A stretch of 34,902 bases of DNA from Methylobacterium marchantiae (GCF_022179405.1 NZ_BPQT01000039.1:1-34902); one strand, 5' to 3'; positions 16,006 through 24,254 are shown, counted from the stretch's first letter. Numbers and translations are program-made. Notes: a model not told the origin generated them from the sequence alone.

Positions 16006-17772
16006 TCACCCCGCCAGAGCCAGCATCCCGTCCTGCGTGAAGCCGCCGCCATCCACGACGCTCTGTTCCAGGCCGCTCGCCGCGGGGAGCAGGTTCTCGG
16101 CGAAGAACCGCGCCAGGGCGATGCGGGCGCCGTGCGCCGGATCGGTCTCGCCGGCCTTCAGGGCGGCGTTCGAGGCCAGAGCCGCGCGGGCGAGGCAGGT
16201 CGCGCCCTGTGCGAGGCCGAACAGGCGCAGATAGGGCGTCGCCCCGGCCTGGGCCTCCTCCGGCCGGTTGGACGCCAGGGCCTTCAGGAGGAAGCTCGTC
16301 GCCCGGTCGAGGCTCTCGATCCCGGCGCGCAGGCGCGGCCCGAGATGGCCGAAGGCCGGCGTGGCGTCCTTCTGGACGGCTTCCGCCACCCGGCGCATCG
16401 CGGCGAGCTGCGCCCGCACCGTCGCCCCGCCGTTCAGCGGCAGCTTGCGCGCCACGAGATCGATGGCCTGGATGCCGTTGGTGCCCTCGTAGATGGCCAG
16501 GATGCGCGCGTCGCGCATGTGCTGGGCCGCGCCCGTCTCCTCCACGAAGCCCATGCCGCCATGGACCTGAACGCCGAGGGACGTCACCTCGTTGGCGATG
16601 TCGGTGGAGAAGGCCTTGGCGACGGGCGTCAGCAGCGAGGCCCGGTCGAGGCCCGCCTTGCCTTCCGGTCCGCGCGCCGCGTCGAGGGCTTCGGCCGTGA
16701 GGTAGCAGATGCCGCGAGCCGCCGCCGTGTAGGCCTTCATCGTCAGCAGCATGCGCTGGACGTCGGCGTGTGCGACGATGGGGCTGACGGGATCGGTCGA
16801 GCCCGCCGCCTTGCCCTGGCGCCGGTCGCGGGCATAGGCCAGCGCCTGCTGGTACGACCGCTCGGCGACGCCCACCCCCTGGAGCCCGACATTGAGCCGG
16901 GCCGAATTCATCATCGTGAACATGCAGGCGAGACCCCGGTTCTCCTCGCCGATGAGCCAGCCGATGGCTCCTCCCCCGTCGCCGAAGGCCATGGAGCAGG
17001 TCGGCGAACCGTGGATGCCGAGCTTGTGCTCCAGCCCCGAGCAGCGCAGGTCGTTACGGCTGCCGTCGGGCAGGATCTTCGGCACCAGGAACAGCGAGAT
17101 GCCGCGCGTCCCGGCCGGCGCGTCCTTCAGCCGGGCGAGGACGAGGTGGACGATGTTGTCCGCCATGTCGTGCTCGCCATAGGTGATGTAGATCTTCGAG
17201 CCGACGATCCGGTAGGTCCCGTCGCCTGCCGGCTCCGCCCGGCTGCGCAGCAGCGACAGGTCCGAGCCCGCCTGCGGTTCGGTGAGGTTCATCGTGGCGG
17301 TCCACTCGCCGGAGACGAGTTTCGCGAGGTAGCGCTCCTTCAGCTCGCGGGAGCCGTGCTTCGACAGGGCCTCGATCCCGCCGGCGGTGAGCAGCGGGCA
17401 GAGGGCGAAACTGATGCTGCCCGCATTCCACATCTCGCTGCAGGCGGCGTTGAGGAGCAGGGGCAATCCCTGACCGCCGTAATCGGCCTCGGCACTGAGG
17501 CCGTTCCAGCCGCCCTCGATCCAGGTGCGATAGGCCTCGCGCCAGCCCGGAGACGTCGTCACCGCGCCGCCCGCGAGGCTGGCACCCTTCCGGTCGCCGA
17601 CGGAGTTGAGCGGCGCGATCACCGCATCGGCCACCCGGCCCGCCTCCTGCAGGATCGCGTCCGCATCCTCCATCGTCAGGTCGCCATGGGCGCCCGCGGC
17701 GATGGCGGCGTCGAGCCCCGCCACGTGGCGAAGGGCGAAGCTGATCTCGGCAACTGGCGTGCGATAGGACAT
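16006..17772 (-). CDS. acyl-CoA dehydrogenase, DmdC-like (long C-terminal domain)
   Basis: 588 aa, start ATG 17772 (MSYRTPVAEI). An N-terminal short helix region is followed by the acyl-CoA dehydrogenase core (FAD-binding MNLTEPQAGSDLSLLRSRA; ITYGEHDMADNIVHLVLARL). The C-terminal helical domain holds the catalytic base in ILAIYEGTNGIQAIDLVARK, and an extra ~110-residue C-terminal domain follows. The ~590-aa length, the SYRTPVAEI start and this extra domain are shared with 3-methylmercaptopropionyl-CoA dehydrogenase (DmdC) and its broad-specificity relatives, so the exact substrate cannot be fixed. First gene of the minus-strand operon and divergent from tsaC. Confidence 0.88.
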   Translation of the reverse strand: MSYRTPVAEISFALRHVAGLDAAIAAGAHGDLTMEDADAILQEAGRVADAVIAPLNSVGDRKGASLAGGAVTTSPGWREAYRTWIEGGWNGLSAEADYGGQGLPLLLNAACSEMWNAGSISFALCPLLTAGGIEALSKHGSRELKERYLAKLVSGEWTATMNLTEPQAGSDLSLLRSRAEPAGDGTYRIVGSKIYITYGEHDMADNIVHLVLARLKDAPAGTRGISLFLVPKILPDGSRNDLRCSGLEHKLGIHGSPTCSMAFGDGGGAIGWLIGEENRGLACMFTMMNSARLNVGLQGVGVAERSYQQALAYARDRRQGKAAGSTDPVSPIVAHADVQRMLLTMKAYTAAARGICYLTAEALDAARGPEGKAGLDRASLLTPVAKAFSTDIANEVTSLGVQVHGGMGFVEETGAAQHMRDARILAIYEGTNGIQAIDLVARKLPLNGGATVRAQLAAMRRVAEAVQKDATPAFGHLGPRLRAGIESLDRATSFLLKALASNRPEEAQAGATPYLRLFGLAQGATCLARAALASNAALKAGETDPAHGARIALARFFAENLLPAASGLEQSVVDGGGFTQDGMLALAG

Positions 17773-17958
17773 GGCCGCATCTCCCGCGTCGTCTCGAGCG
17801 ACGCTTCTCCCGTGTTTGACGCGCGAGCCGGCCCGGCGATAGGGCCTGTCGCGCCTTGCGCCCACAGGCATAGGCAAGACGGGATCGCAGGGATAGGCAC
17901 ATCCCCGAGGGGATCCGGCGCGACGCGAGGCGCCGTTCGGACAGGGGATAGTTTAGAT

Positions 17959-18951
17959 ATGAACCATCTCGGGTCAATCCCCGGAGAGACGGTCAGGCTC
18001 GGCATCGACCCGGCGGGAATCGAGCATGCGGCGGCTTTGCTGCGGCAGGGCGGCCTCGTCGCGTTTCCCACCGAGACGGTCTACGGGCTCGGCGCCGACG
18101 CGTCCGATGCCGAAGCCGTCGCGCGGATCTACGCCGCCAAGGGGCGGCCGAGCTTCAACCCGCTGATCTCGCACGTGGCCGGCCTGGAAGAGGCACGGCG
18201 CGAGGGCGTATTCGATGCGGTCGCCCTGCGCCTCGCGGAGGCGTTCTGGCCCGGCCCGCTCACCCTCGTCGTCCCGGCGGCACTCGGCGCGACCGTCAGC
18301 GACCTGGCCCGCGCCGGTCTTCCCAGCGTGGCCCTGCGCGTCCCGGCCCATCCGGTCGCCCTGTCCCTGCTCGAACAGGTCGGACGGCCGGTGGCGGCGC
18401 CCTCCGCCAATCGCTCCGGTCGCGTGAGCCCGACATGCGCCGAGCATGTCCTCACCGATCTCGATGGCCGTATCGCCGCCATTCTCGATGGAGGAAGCAC
18501 CCTGGTCGGCGTCGAATCGACGGTGATCGCCTGTCTCGACGGCAAGGCGCGCCTGTTGCGGCCGGGCGGGGTCACGCGCGAGGCGGCCGAGGCGATCCTC
18601 GGTGTTTCCCTGGAGGAAGGGCCCGATGCCGGTGCGGCGCCGATCGGCCCGGGCCTCCTCGCCTCGCATTACGCGCCGAGAGCCGCCGTGCGGCTGGACG
18701 CATCGCGGGTCGAGCCCGACGAGGCGGTGCTGCTGTTCGGGCCCGTCGATCCGCCGGGAGCGGAATCCGCCAAGGCTCGCTTCAACCTGAGCGAGGCCGG
18801 AAATCTGCAGGAGGCGGCGGCCGTTCTGTTCTCCGCGCTGCGTCGCCTGGATGCGGCCGGTACCCGAACGATCGCCGTCGCGCCCATTCCGGCAAACGGT
18901 CTCGGGGAAGCGATCAACGATCGGTTGCGCCGAGCCGCGGCGCCCCGTTGA
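17959..18951 (+). CDS. L-threonylcarbamoyladenylate synthase (Sua5/TsaC)
   Basis: 330 aa. The YrdC domain (~20-210) makes threonylcarbamoyl-AMP from threonine, bicarbonate and ATP for the t6A37 modification of ANN-decoding tRNAs. Signatures: GGLVAFPTETVYGLGADA, KGRPSFNPL, FWPGPLTLV, APSANRSGRVSPT and STVIACLDGKARLLRPG. The second, Sua5-type domain follows (GPGLLASHYAPRA to the C-terminus), so this is the long Sua5 form. The ATG at 17959 lies just after AGATAG-rich sequence. Its divergent neighbour is the dehydrogenase (186-bp gap). Confidence 0.93.
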   Translation: MNHLGSIPGETVRLGIDPAGIEHAAALLRQGGLVAFPTETVYGLGADASDAEAVARIYAAKGRPSFNPLISHVAGLEEARREGVFDAVALRLAEAFWPGPLTLVVPAALGATVSDLARAGLPSVALRVPAHPVALSLLEQVGRPVAAPSANRSGRVSPTCAEHVLTDLDGRIAAILDGGSTLVGVESTVIACLDGKARLLRPGGVTREAAEAILGVSLEEGPDAGAAPIGPGLLASHYAPRAAVRLDASRVEPDEAVLLFGPVDPPGAESAKARFNLSEAGNLQEAAAVLFSALRRLDAAGTRTIAVAPIPANGLGEAINDRLRRAAAPR

Positions 18952-18970
18952 AAATAATTTCGAAAGTCGT

Positions 18971-18995
18971 GGAACCGCTCCGTATCGACCACGTT
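18971..18995 (+). promoter_or_regulatory. EcfG-type promoter for candidate sRNA A
   Basis: GGAAC (18971-18975), 16-bp spacer, CGTT (18992-18995): an exact match to the alphaproteobacterial general-stress sigma consensus GGAAC-N16/17-CGTT. It begins 20 bp after the tsaC stop, and no ORF follows before the terminator at 19043-19070. Confidence 0.75.
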
Positions 18996-19000
18996 GAATG

Positions 19001-19070
19001 GTTCAGAAGGTCAGTTCAGCCCCCAATGACCTTCTCCCTTTCAAGGCTCGGAGCGATCCGAGCCTTTTTT
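19001..19070 (+). ncRNA. candidate stress-controlled small RNA A
   Basis: A transcript starting about 6 bases after the CGTT element would be ~70 nt. Hairpin 1 is AGAAGGTCA (19005-19013) paired with TGACCTTCT (19027-19035), with a loop GTTCAGCCCCCAA whose C-run is exposed. A pyrimidine linker follows, then hairpin 2 AAGGCTCGGA-GCGA-TCCGAGCCTT with a T-run. There is no start codon with a credible reading frame. A C-rich 5' loop plus terminator under an EcfG promoter is the architecture of Caulobacter GsrN. Identity with that family is inference; the promoter, loop and terminator are seen. Confidence 0.6.
19043..19070 (+). terminator. intrinsic terminator of candidate sRNA A
   Basis: Perfect 10-bp stem (19043-19052 with 19057-19066), GCGA loop, followed by TTTT to 19070. 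Confidence 0.85.
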
Positions 19071-19114
19071 CTTGCGCGCTTTCCAGTGCCGCTGAAATTC
19101 CGTCCCGGTCCACC

Positions 19115-19136
19115 AAGGCCCGCCGAGGCGGGCCTT
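19115..19136 (-). terminator. terminator of wrbA
   Basis: AAGGCCCGC/GCGGGCCTT 9-bp stem with CGAG loop, 33 bases past the wrbA stop on the minus strand. Only a weak T content follows, so it could act in both directions. Confidence 0.6.
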
Positions 19137-19168
19137 TCGAGACGAGATCCGGGACGAAGGGCTTCCGT

Positions 19169-19768
19169 TCAGCCCGCGAGCTTGGCCGCGATACCGGCCA
19201 CGTGCCGCCCCTGATAGCGGGCGCCGTCGAGCTCCACGGCGATCGGCTGGCGGCTCCCGTCACTGTCGGCGATGGTGGAAGCGCCGTAGGGCGTGCCTCC
19301 CTTGACCTGTTCGACGCCGCTCTGCCCCGGGAAGGCGTAGGGCAGTCCGACGATGACCATGCCGTGATGCAGGAGCACGGTGTGGAAGCTCGTGAGAGTG
19401 GTCTCCTGTCCGCCATGCTGGGATGCGGTAGAGGTGAAGACCGAGCCGACCTTGCCGATGAGCTTGCCCTGGGCCCAGAGGCCGCCGGTCTGGTCGATGA
19501 ACTGCTTCATCTGGGCGGCCATGTTGCCGTAGCGCGTCGGCGTACCGAAGATGATCGCGTCGTAATCGGCCAGCTCGTCCACCGTGGCGATGGGCGCCTG
19601 TTGGTCGAGCTTGTAGTGGAACTGCTTGGCGACCTCGTCCGGCACCAGTTCCGGCACGCGCTTCACGCTGACCTCGGCCCCGGCCTCGCGGGCGCCCTCG
19701 GCGACGGCATTCGCCATCTGCTCCACATGGCCCCAGGACGAGTAATAGAGGACCAGAACCTTCGCCAT
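19169..19768 (-). CDS. wrbA: NAD(P)H:quinone oxidoreductase, WrbA family
   Basis: 199 aa, normal length; the ATG at 19768 is preceded by CAGGA. Flavodoxin-like FMN site [19 protein letters not shown], then [35 protein letters not shown] and [13 protein letters not shown], all WrbA hallmarks. It carries out two-electron reduction of quinones, avoiding semiquinone radicals. Divergent from a LysR-type gene with 142 bp between them, the usual arrangement for a regulator of its neighbour. Confidence 0.93.
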   Translation of the reverse strand: MAKVLVLYYSSWGHVEQMANAVAEGAREAGAEVSVKRVPELVPDEVAKQFHYKLDQQAPIATVDELADYDAIIFGTPTRYGNMAAQMKQFIDQTGGLWAQGKLIGKVGSVFTSTASQHGGQETTLTSFHTVLLHHGMVIVGLPYAFPGQSGVEQVKGGTPYGASTIADSDGSRQPIAVELDGARYQGRHVAGIAAKLAG

Positions 19769-19791
19769 TTCCTGCACTCCAGATCGAGGGT

Positions 19792-19885
19792 GGCTGCAAA
19801 GCAGCCTTTCGCCGAACCCGATATCGTCGTCCTGAGGGCTTGCGGAAATGCCTCGATCTGCAAAGGCTGTTTTGCATTGCTGCAA
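19792..19885. promoter_or_regulatory. candidate LysR operator region between wrbA and lysR
   Basis: Three TGCAA-containing elements lie in the divergent gap: the hairpin GGCTGC-AAA-GCAGCC (19792-19806), a CTGCAAAG copy near 19859, and the palindrome TTGCA-TTGC-TGCAA (19872-19885). Dyads of about this size in the gap of a LysR divergon are typical binding sites. Function is inferred. Confidence 0.45.
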
Positions 19886-19910
19886 GGTCGCGTGAGGAGC
19901 TCAGCGAAGC

Positions 19911-20780
19911 GTGTCGGACTGGGATGATTTTCGCTTGGTGAGGGCCATCGCCGAGCAGGGCGGCCTGACCCGTGCCGCCGATCATCTCGGCATCAACCAT
20001 TCGACGGCGTTCCGCCGCCTCGGCAATATCGAGGCGTCGATCCAGGCGCCGCTCTTCGAGCGTCACAGGTCCGGCTACGTCCCCACCGAAGCCGGCCGCG
20101 CCATGGTGCTCGCCGCCGGGCGGATGGACGACACCGTGGCGCAGTTCAACCGGGAACTGGCGGGACGCTCCTCGGAGCCCGCCGGCGACCTGCGGATCAC
20201 GGCGCCCGCCGGACTCGTCACCGCGATCCTGATGCCGATCTTCGCCGGGTTTCGACGGCGCTACCCGCGCATCCGGCTCGATCTCGTTCTGGCCGAGGAA
20301 TCGCTCAATCTCTGCAGGGATGCGGATGTGGCGATCCGCGCCAGCGACCGCCCTCCCCCGAGCCTCGTCGGGCGGCGCCTCGCCACCATCAATTGGGCTA
20401 TCTACGGAACGCGGGACTTCGTAGGACGGCCCTTATCCGAATGTCCCTGGATCTGCCCGAGCGAGGGCGTGGCCGGCGGACGGTTCACCGCCTTCGCCAA
20501 GACCCGGATGGGACCCGACGGGCTCGCGATGTCGATCAACACCGTTCTCGGGCTGCGCGAGGCGATCGAGGCCGGCTGCGGCGTCGGTCCGCTGTCGCGA
20601 TGGGACGCGGACATACGGCCGAACCTGATCAGATTGTCCGACAACGAGCCCGAACTGGCGACCTCGCTGTGGATCCTGACGCATGCCGACCTGCGTCATG
20701 CGCCGCGCGTCCGCGCCTTCATGGACGCCATGGCCACTGAGATCGGGACCATGCGCCCGATGATCGAAGGCACAGAATAG
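19911..20780 (+). CDS. LysR-family transcriptional regulator
   Basis: 289 aa from GTG 19911, with GAGGAG about 12 bases upstream. The N-terminal winged HTH (residues ~1-60: DDFRLVRAIAEQGGLTRAAD, then HLGINHSTAFRRLGNIEASI) is followed by the linker helix and a periplasmic-binding-protein-like effector domain (ITAPAGLVTAILMPIFAGFR to EAIEAGCGVGPLSRWDAD). The substrate-domain wording is like that of LysR regulators of redox or quinone-responsive oxidoreductases. Divergent from wrbA, which it probably controls (inference). Confidence 0.9.
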   Translation: MSDWDDFRLVRAIAEQGGLTRAADHLGINHSTAFRRLGNIEASIQAPLFERHRSGYVPTEAGRAMVLAAGRMDDTVAQFNRELAGRSSEPAGDLRITAPAGLVTAILMPIFAGFRRRYPRIRLDLVLAEESLNLCRDADVAIRASDRPPPSLVGRRLATINWAIYGTRDFVGRPLSECPWICPSEGVAGGRFTAFAKTRMGPDGLAMSINTVLGLREAIEAGCGVGPLSRWDADIRPNLIRLSDNEPELATSLWILTHADLRHAPRVRAFMDAMATEIGTMRPMIEGTE

Positions 20781-20782
20781 GA

Positions 20783-21244
20783 TCAGCCGATCGATTCGAT
20801 CTCGATCTCGTGGCCGTTCACCTCGACGGTGTCGCCGGCGCTCTTGCCGGTGAGGGCGCGTGCCATGGGCGACACGTAGGAGATCGATCCCTTGGCGGGA
20901 TCGGCCTCGTCCTCGCCGACGATGCGGAAGGTCTGCTTGGTGTCGTCTTCCTTGATGATCGAGACCGTCGAGCCGAAATGGACCTTGTCGCCGTCCATGG
21001 GAGCCACGAGCTCGGCCGAGCCGAGACGGGCGGTCCAGTAGGCGAGATCGCGCGTGACCCGGGCCTCGTCCGCCTTGGCGTCGGGCTTCAGCGCCGAGAA
21101 CTCGGCCTGCAGCCGCGCGACCTCCGCTTCGATCTGCGCGAGCCCCTCGGGGGTGACGAAATTCGGATGGGGCGAAAGCGGACGATCGGGGAGATCCTCG
21201 AAGGCTTCGCCGCCTTCACGCTCTTTGACGAATGCACTGCTCAT
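20783..21244 (-). CDS. GreA/GreB-family transcript cleavage factor-like protein
   Basis: 153 aa. The N-terminal coiled coil (TPEGLAQIEAEVARLQAEFS to ARVTRDLAYWTARLGSAE) and the C-terminal FKBP-like domain (VHFGSTVSIIKEDDTKQTFR, ISYVSPMARALTGKSAGDTV) match Gre factors, which enter the RNA polymerase secondary channel and rescue backtracked complexes. It has a ~30-residue N-terminal extension (PDRPLSPHPNFVTPEG) of the type seen in second GreA copies of Rhizobiales. It may therefore be an accessory Gre factor instead of the housekeeping one. Convergent with the LysR gene (2-bp gap). Confidence 0.85.
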   Translation of the reverse strand: MSSAFVKEREGGEAFEDLPDRPLSPHPNFVTPEGLAQIEAEVARLQAEFSALKPDAKADEARVTRDLAYWTARLGSAELVAPMDGDKVHFGSTVSIIKEDDTKQTFRIVGEDEADPAKGSISYVSPMARALTGKSAGDTVEVNGHEIEIESIG

Positions 21245-21286
21245 GAAGGCGGCAATGCTTCGGACGCCGAACGGTTCCGCTTTCCC

Positions 21287-22273
21287 TCATCCGACCGTCA
21301 CGACGGTCCGGCCGCGGGTCCGCCCTTCGAGGATGTCTTCGGCGAGCTTTCCGACCTCGGAGAGCGGCACCGTGCTCGTCATCGTGGCGAGGAGATTCCG
21401 GTCGAGGTCGCGCGCGATCCTGGCCCATGCCTCCCTGCGCTTGGGCAAGGGCGTGGTGACGCTGTTGATGCCGAACAGCGTCACCCCGCGCAGGATGAAC
21501 GGCGCCACCGAGGTCGGCAGGTCCATGCCGCCTGCCAGACCGCAGGCGGCGATGGCGCCGTCGGCCTTGGTCGAAGCGAGGAGATTGGCGAGGGTCGTCG
21601 ACCCCACGGCATCGATGCCGGCCGCCCAGCGCTCCTTCGCCAGGGGCTTGCCGGGATTGGAGAGCTCGGCGCGGTCCAAAATCTCGGCGGCGCCCAGCGA
21701 TTTCAGGTAATCCGCTTCGCCCGCCCGGCCGGTGACGGCGATGACGTGCCAGCCGGCCTTGGCGAGGAGCGCCACGGCCACCGAGCCGACGCCGCCGGAT
21801 GCGCCGGTGACGATGGCCGGCCCGTCGGACGGCGTCAGGCCATGGGCGTCGAGGGCCATGAGGCAGAGCATGGCGGTGTAGCCGGCCGTGCCCACGGCCA
21901 TCGCTTCCTCGGGCTTCAGCCCGTCCGGCAGCGGCACCAGCCAGTCGCCCTTCACCCGCGCGCGTTCGGCATAGGCGCCGAGATGGCTCTCACCGACGCC
22001 CCAGCCCGTGAGCACCACGGCATCGCCGGCCTTGTAGCCGGGATGGTCCGAACGCTCGACGATGCCGGAGAAGTCGATGCCGGGGATCATCGGGAAGCGG
22101 CGAACGACGGGCGAGCGCCCGGTCATCGCCAGCCCGTCCTTGTAGTTGAGGGTCGAGTGGGTGACCCGGACCGTGACGTCCCCGTCCATGAGGTCGGCCT
22201 CGTCGAAATCCGTGAAGCGGAGCGTCTGGCCCGCTTCGCCTTTCTCGACCACCCATGCCTTGAACGTCGCCAT
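21287..22273 (-). CDS. acuI: MDR-family oxidoreductase, AcuI/YhdH-like (acrylyl-CoA reductase)
   Basis: 328 aa; GAGGAG lies ~10 bases before the ATG at 22273. It is a zinc-free quinone-oxidoreductase-like medium-chain dehydrogenase: STLNYKDGLAMTGRSPVVRR, IPGIDFSGIVERSDHP, VLTGWGVGESHLGAYAERAR, the NADPH site IVTGASGGVGSVAVALLAKAG, and FGINSVTTPLPKRREAWARI. These match AcuI/YhdH, which reduces acrylyl-CoA to propionyl-CoA and detoxifies acrylate. A role in C3 metabolism alongside the DmdC-like dehydrogenase is possible, but the two are not in one operon. Confidence 0.87.
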   Translation of the reverse strand: MATFKAWVVEKGEAGQTLRFTDFDEADLMDGDVTVRVTHSTLNYKDGLAMTGRSPVVRRFPMIPGIDFSGIVERSDHPGYKAGDAVVLTGWGVGESHLGAYAERARVKGDWLVPLPDGLKPEEAMAVGTAGYTAMLCLMALDAHGLTPSDGPAIVTGASGGVGSVAVALLAKAGWHVIAVTGRAGEADYLKSLGAAEILDRAELSNPGKPLAKERWAAGIDAVGSTTLANLLASTKADGAIAACGLAGGMDLPTSVAPFILRGVTLFGINSVTTPLPKRREAWARIARDLDRNLLATMTSTVPLSEVGKLAEDILEGRTRGRTVVTVG

Positions 22274-22332
22274 GTCGGTGCATCTCCTCTCGGTTCTGGG
22301 GAGACCTGTGGCGCACCTGGCCTGAATCAAGA

Positions 22333-22362
22333 CGGCCCCGAGCGCGGATGCGCCCGGGGCCG
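22333..22362 (-). terminator. terminator of the Gly-rich secreted protein gene
   Basis: CGGCCCCGAGCGC (22333-22345) pairs with GCGCCCGGGGCCG (22350-22362), 12 of 13 positions, GGAT loop, 24 bases past the stop of the minus-strand gene ending at 22386. Confidence 0.6.
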
Positions 22363-22385
22363 TGGCGGCGATCTGGCTCGTTGGC

Positions 22386-22994
22386 TCAGTAGCCGTCGTA
22401 GATGCTGCCGCTGGAGAAGCCGAGGCCGACGCCCACATCGGCCGAGCTGGCGCCGGCGATGCTCAAAGCGTCCGGGAGCGAGCTGCCAAGGCGGGGGCCA
22501 TAGGAGCCGGCATAGCCGCCGCCGTAGCCGCCACCGCCATAACCGCCGCCGCCATGGGCCGGAACCCAGCCGGACCGGCCGCGCGCGACGAGGACGGTGC
22601 GCTGGACGCTGGCATACTCGGCGGGGATCGTCTCCGGGATGGTCTGGCCGGGCTGGGCGAGGACGCGGCGATGGCGCACGGCGAAGCGCGGCGGGATGTT
22701 CACCCAGCAGCCGATCATCTCGCCATAGGCATCGCGACGAGTCTGCCAGACGCGGCCGCCCGGCGAGACCTGGACCTGCTCGGCGACGGTCTCGAAGACC
22801 GGCGGGATGGAACGGTAGACCGTCCGCGCGGGCCGGACGAGAACGCGCTCGGACACGGTGTCGTAGACCGGCGGGGTGTTGACATGGCGGTAGCATTCGG
22901 CGCCGCCGCAGCCGCCGGCCTGGGCCGATGTGGCGAGGACGGAGGCACCGAGGGCGGCGGCGAAAAGGGTCAAACGGGCGACCGGCGCGGTCAT
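22386..22994 (-). CDS. exported Gly-rich protein of unknown function
   Basis: 202 aa. A classic signal peptide (MTAPVARLTLFAAALGASVL, then ATSAQA before GGCGG) predicts export and cleavage near residue 26. The mature part has two cysteines (GGCGGAECYRHV), a repeated motif in which aromatic and PP-containing VYDTV.E.V.VRPARTVYR / PPVFETVAEQVQVSPGGRVW phrases alternate, and a third Cys in MIGCWVN. The tail from ~135 is Gly/Tyr-rich (GGGGYGGGGYGGGYAGSYG). No family is recognised; the repeats suggest a periplasmic or surface structural protein. A CtrA-type box lies ~125 bp upstream. Confidence 0.8.
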   Translation of the reverse strand: MTAPVARLTLFAAALGASVLATSAQAGGCGGAECYRHVNTPPVYDTVSERVLVRPARTVYRSIPPVFETVAEQVQVSPGGRVWQTRRDAYGEMIGCWVNIPPRFAVRHRRVLAQPGQTIPETIPAEYASVQRTVLVARGRSGWVPAHGGGGYGGGGYGGGYAGSYGPRLGSSLPDALSIAGASSADVGVGLGFSSGSIYDGY

Positions 22995-23119
22995 GACGGA
23001 ATCCTCGACACTGAAATGCGATGTGATCGGTGCGCGGCCACTGACGGCACGCACCCCTCGACGCATTAGAGGCGGTCAAGTTGCGCTCGGAGCAAGCTGT
23101 ATCGGAGATCAGGGTAAAA

Positions 23120-23134
23120 TTAACCCTGGCTTAA
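23120..23134. promoter_or_regulatory. CtrA-type box TTAA-N7-TTAA
   Basis: TTAA-CCCTGGC-TTAA is an exact match to the CtrA recognition pattern of Alphaproteobacteria. It lies 126 bp upstream of the Gly-rich gene start. Further AT-rich elements flank it, including a CAGGGT/ACCCTG dyad at 23110-23128 and a second CTTAAG near 23155. Cell-cycle control of the exported protein is inference. Confidence 0.5.
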
Positions 23135-23201
23135 GACTACGCAGATCTGACTCTGCTTAAGTAAAGCCGTCGCTCAAGATTCACGCGTGGTTAAAGCGAT
23201 C

Positions 23202-24254
23202 TCAGGTCTGGCCGCGTTTGAGCTGATAGAAGATGTGCCGGCCGATCACGTCCATCTTCTTCAGGCGCCGCGACCAGCCGGGCTTCACGTAGTCGGCATG
23301 GTAATGCGTGGCCCCGCCGACCTCGCTGAGATACGTGCGTCCCTCGATGACCGCGCTGGCGATCCGGGTCGCGCTCTGCCAGGACGGGCCGTCGGTGATG
23401 CGCAGCGACTTGCCTTCGCAGGCGAAGGAGAATTGGCAGCCCATGTAGCGGTGCCGGTTCTGGTAGACCACGCCGCAGACATTCGACGGGTAGAGCCCGC
23501 TCTTGACGCGGTTGAGGATCACCTGCGCGACGGCGGCCTGCCCGTCCTCCGGCTCGCTGCGCGCCTCGAAATAAACCGCCTCGGCGAGGCAGCGCTGCTC
23601 GCGGTCCATGGCGTCGGGGACGATGAGGTCGGCGTAGCGATGCCGGGCGTCGTCGGGCGTGGTTTCGGCGCCGCCGATGCCGAGATCCTTGCGCGGCGAG
23701 AATCCCGGGATCATCAGACTCGCGGCGGCCACCTCGATCGGCGTGGCATCGGCCGGTGCCGGTGTGGTCGAGGACAGGGCGATGGCGCGCGGGATCGCGG
23801 GCGTGGCACCGTCGGAAGGCTCCTCGCCCTCCTCGGCACCGTTCGCTTGCGAGGGTGGCATGAAGCCGTTGGTCGGTTCGAGATCCGGAGTCCAGATCGC
23901 GGAGCCGGGGATGAGGCGGTCCGCATCCATCTCGGTCAGACCGACATTGAGCAGGGTCGCCGCAGTGTCGTGCGGCCCGCGCGCGGCATGGTTCGGATAG
24001 AGCCGCTCCGTCGCCTTCGCATCGGAGCGTCGACGGGTGCCGGGGGTGTCGGGCGAAAGCTGCAGGGCGATCCGTGCCCCATGCGACTCCTCGCGGCCGT
24101 GAAACGAAGTGTCGGTCCCGGCCGTGGCGGTGAACGACACGACGAAACCCATCGCCAATGTCCAGGGGACCGTTGAAGCCCGGAGCCAGTGCCTGCGGGA
24201 AGGACGGCGAACGCGTCTCGTACTCACGACCAACCCAACCCACCCATGGACCAC
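23202..24254 (-). CDS. SleB-family cell wall hydrolase
   Basis: 350 aa from GTG 24254 (AGGGA upstream); GTG 24227 is an alternative. An Arg-rich N-terminus and a hydrophobic stretch (PWTLAMGFVVSFTATAG, ~30-46) form a signal-anchor. A ~170-residue Pro/Ala-rich linker of low conservation follows. The C-terminal ~130 residues are the SleB/hydrolase_2 domain: CLAEAVYFEARSE with the catalytic Glu region, GQAAVAQVILNRVKSGLYP, VCGVVYQ, CQFSFACEG and GATHYHADYVKPGW. These enzymes cleave peptidoglycan glycan strands. Likely a periplasmic murein hydrolase used in growth or remodelling. Confidence 0.85.
   Translation of the reverse strand: MVHGWVGLVVSTRRVRRPSRRHWLRASTVPWTLAMGFVVSFTATAGTDTSFHGREESHGARIALQLSPDTPGTRRRSDAKATERLYPNHAARGPHDTAATLLNVGLTEMDADRLIPGSAIWTPDLEPTNGFMPPSQANGAEEGEEPSDGATPAIPRAIALSSTTPAPADATPIEVAAASLMIPGFSPRKDLGIGGAETTPDDARHRYADLIVPDAMDREQRCLAEAVYFEARSEPEDGQAAVAQVILNRVKSGLYPSNVCGVVYQNRHRYMGCQFSFACEGKSLRITDGPSWQSATRIASAVIEGRTYLSEVGGATHYHADYVKPGWSRRLKKMDVIGRHIFYQLKRGQT

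Noticed and set aside
16132-17958. N-terminal extension of the tsaC frame
   Set aside because: It runs antisense through the acyl-CoA dehydrogenase; Sua5 homology starts at 17959.
21254-21278. GGAAC-N16-CATT before the greA-like gene
   Set aside because: Mismatch in the -10, and the expected start would leave almost no leader before the start codon.
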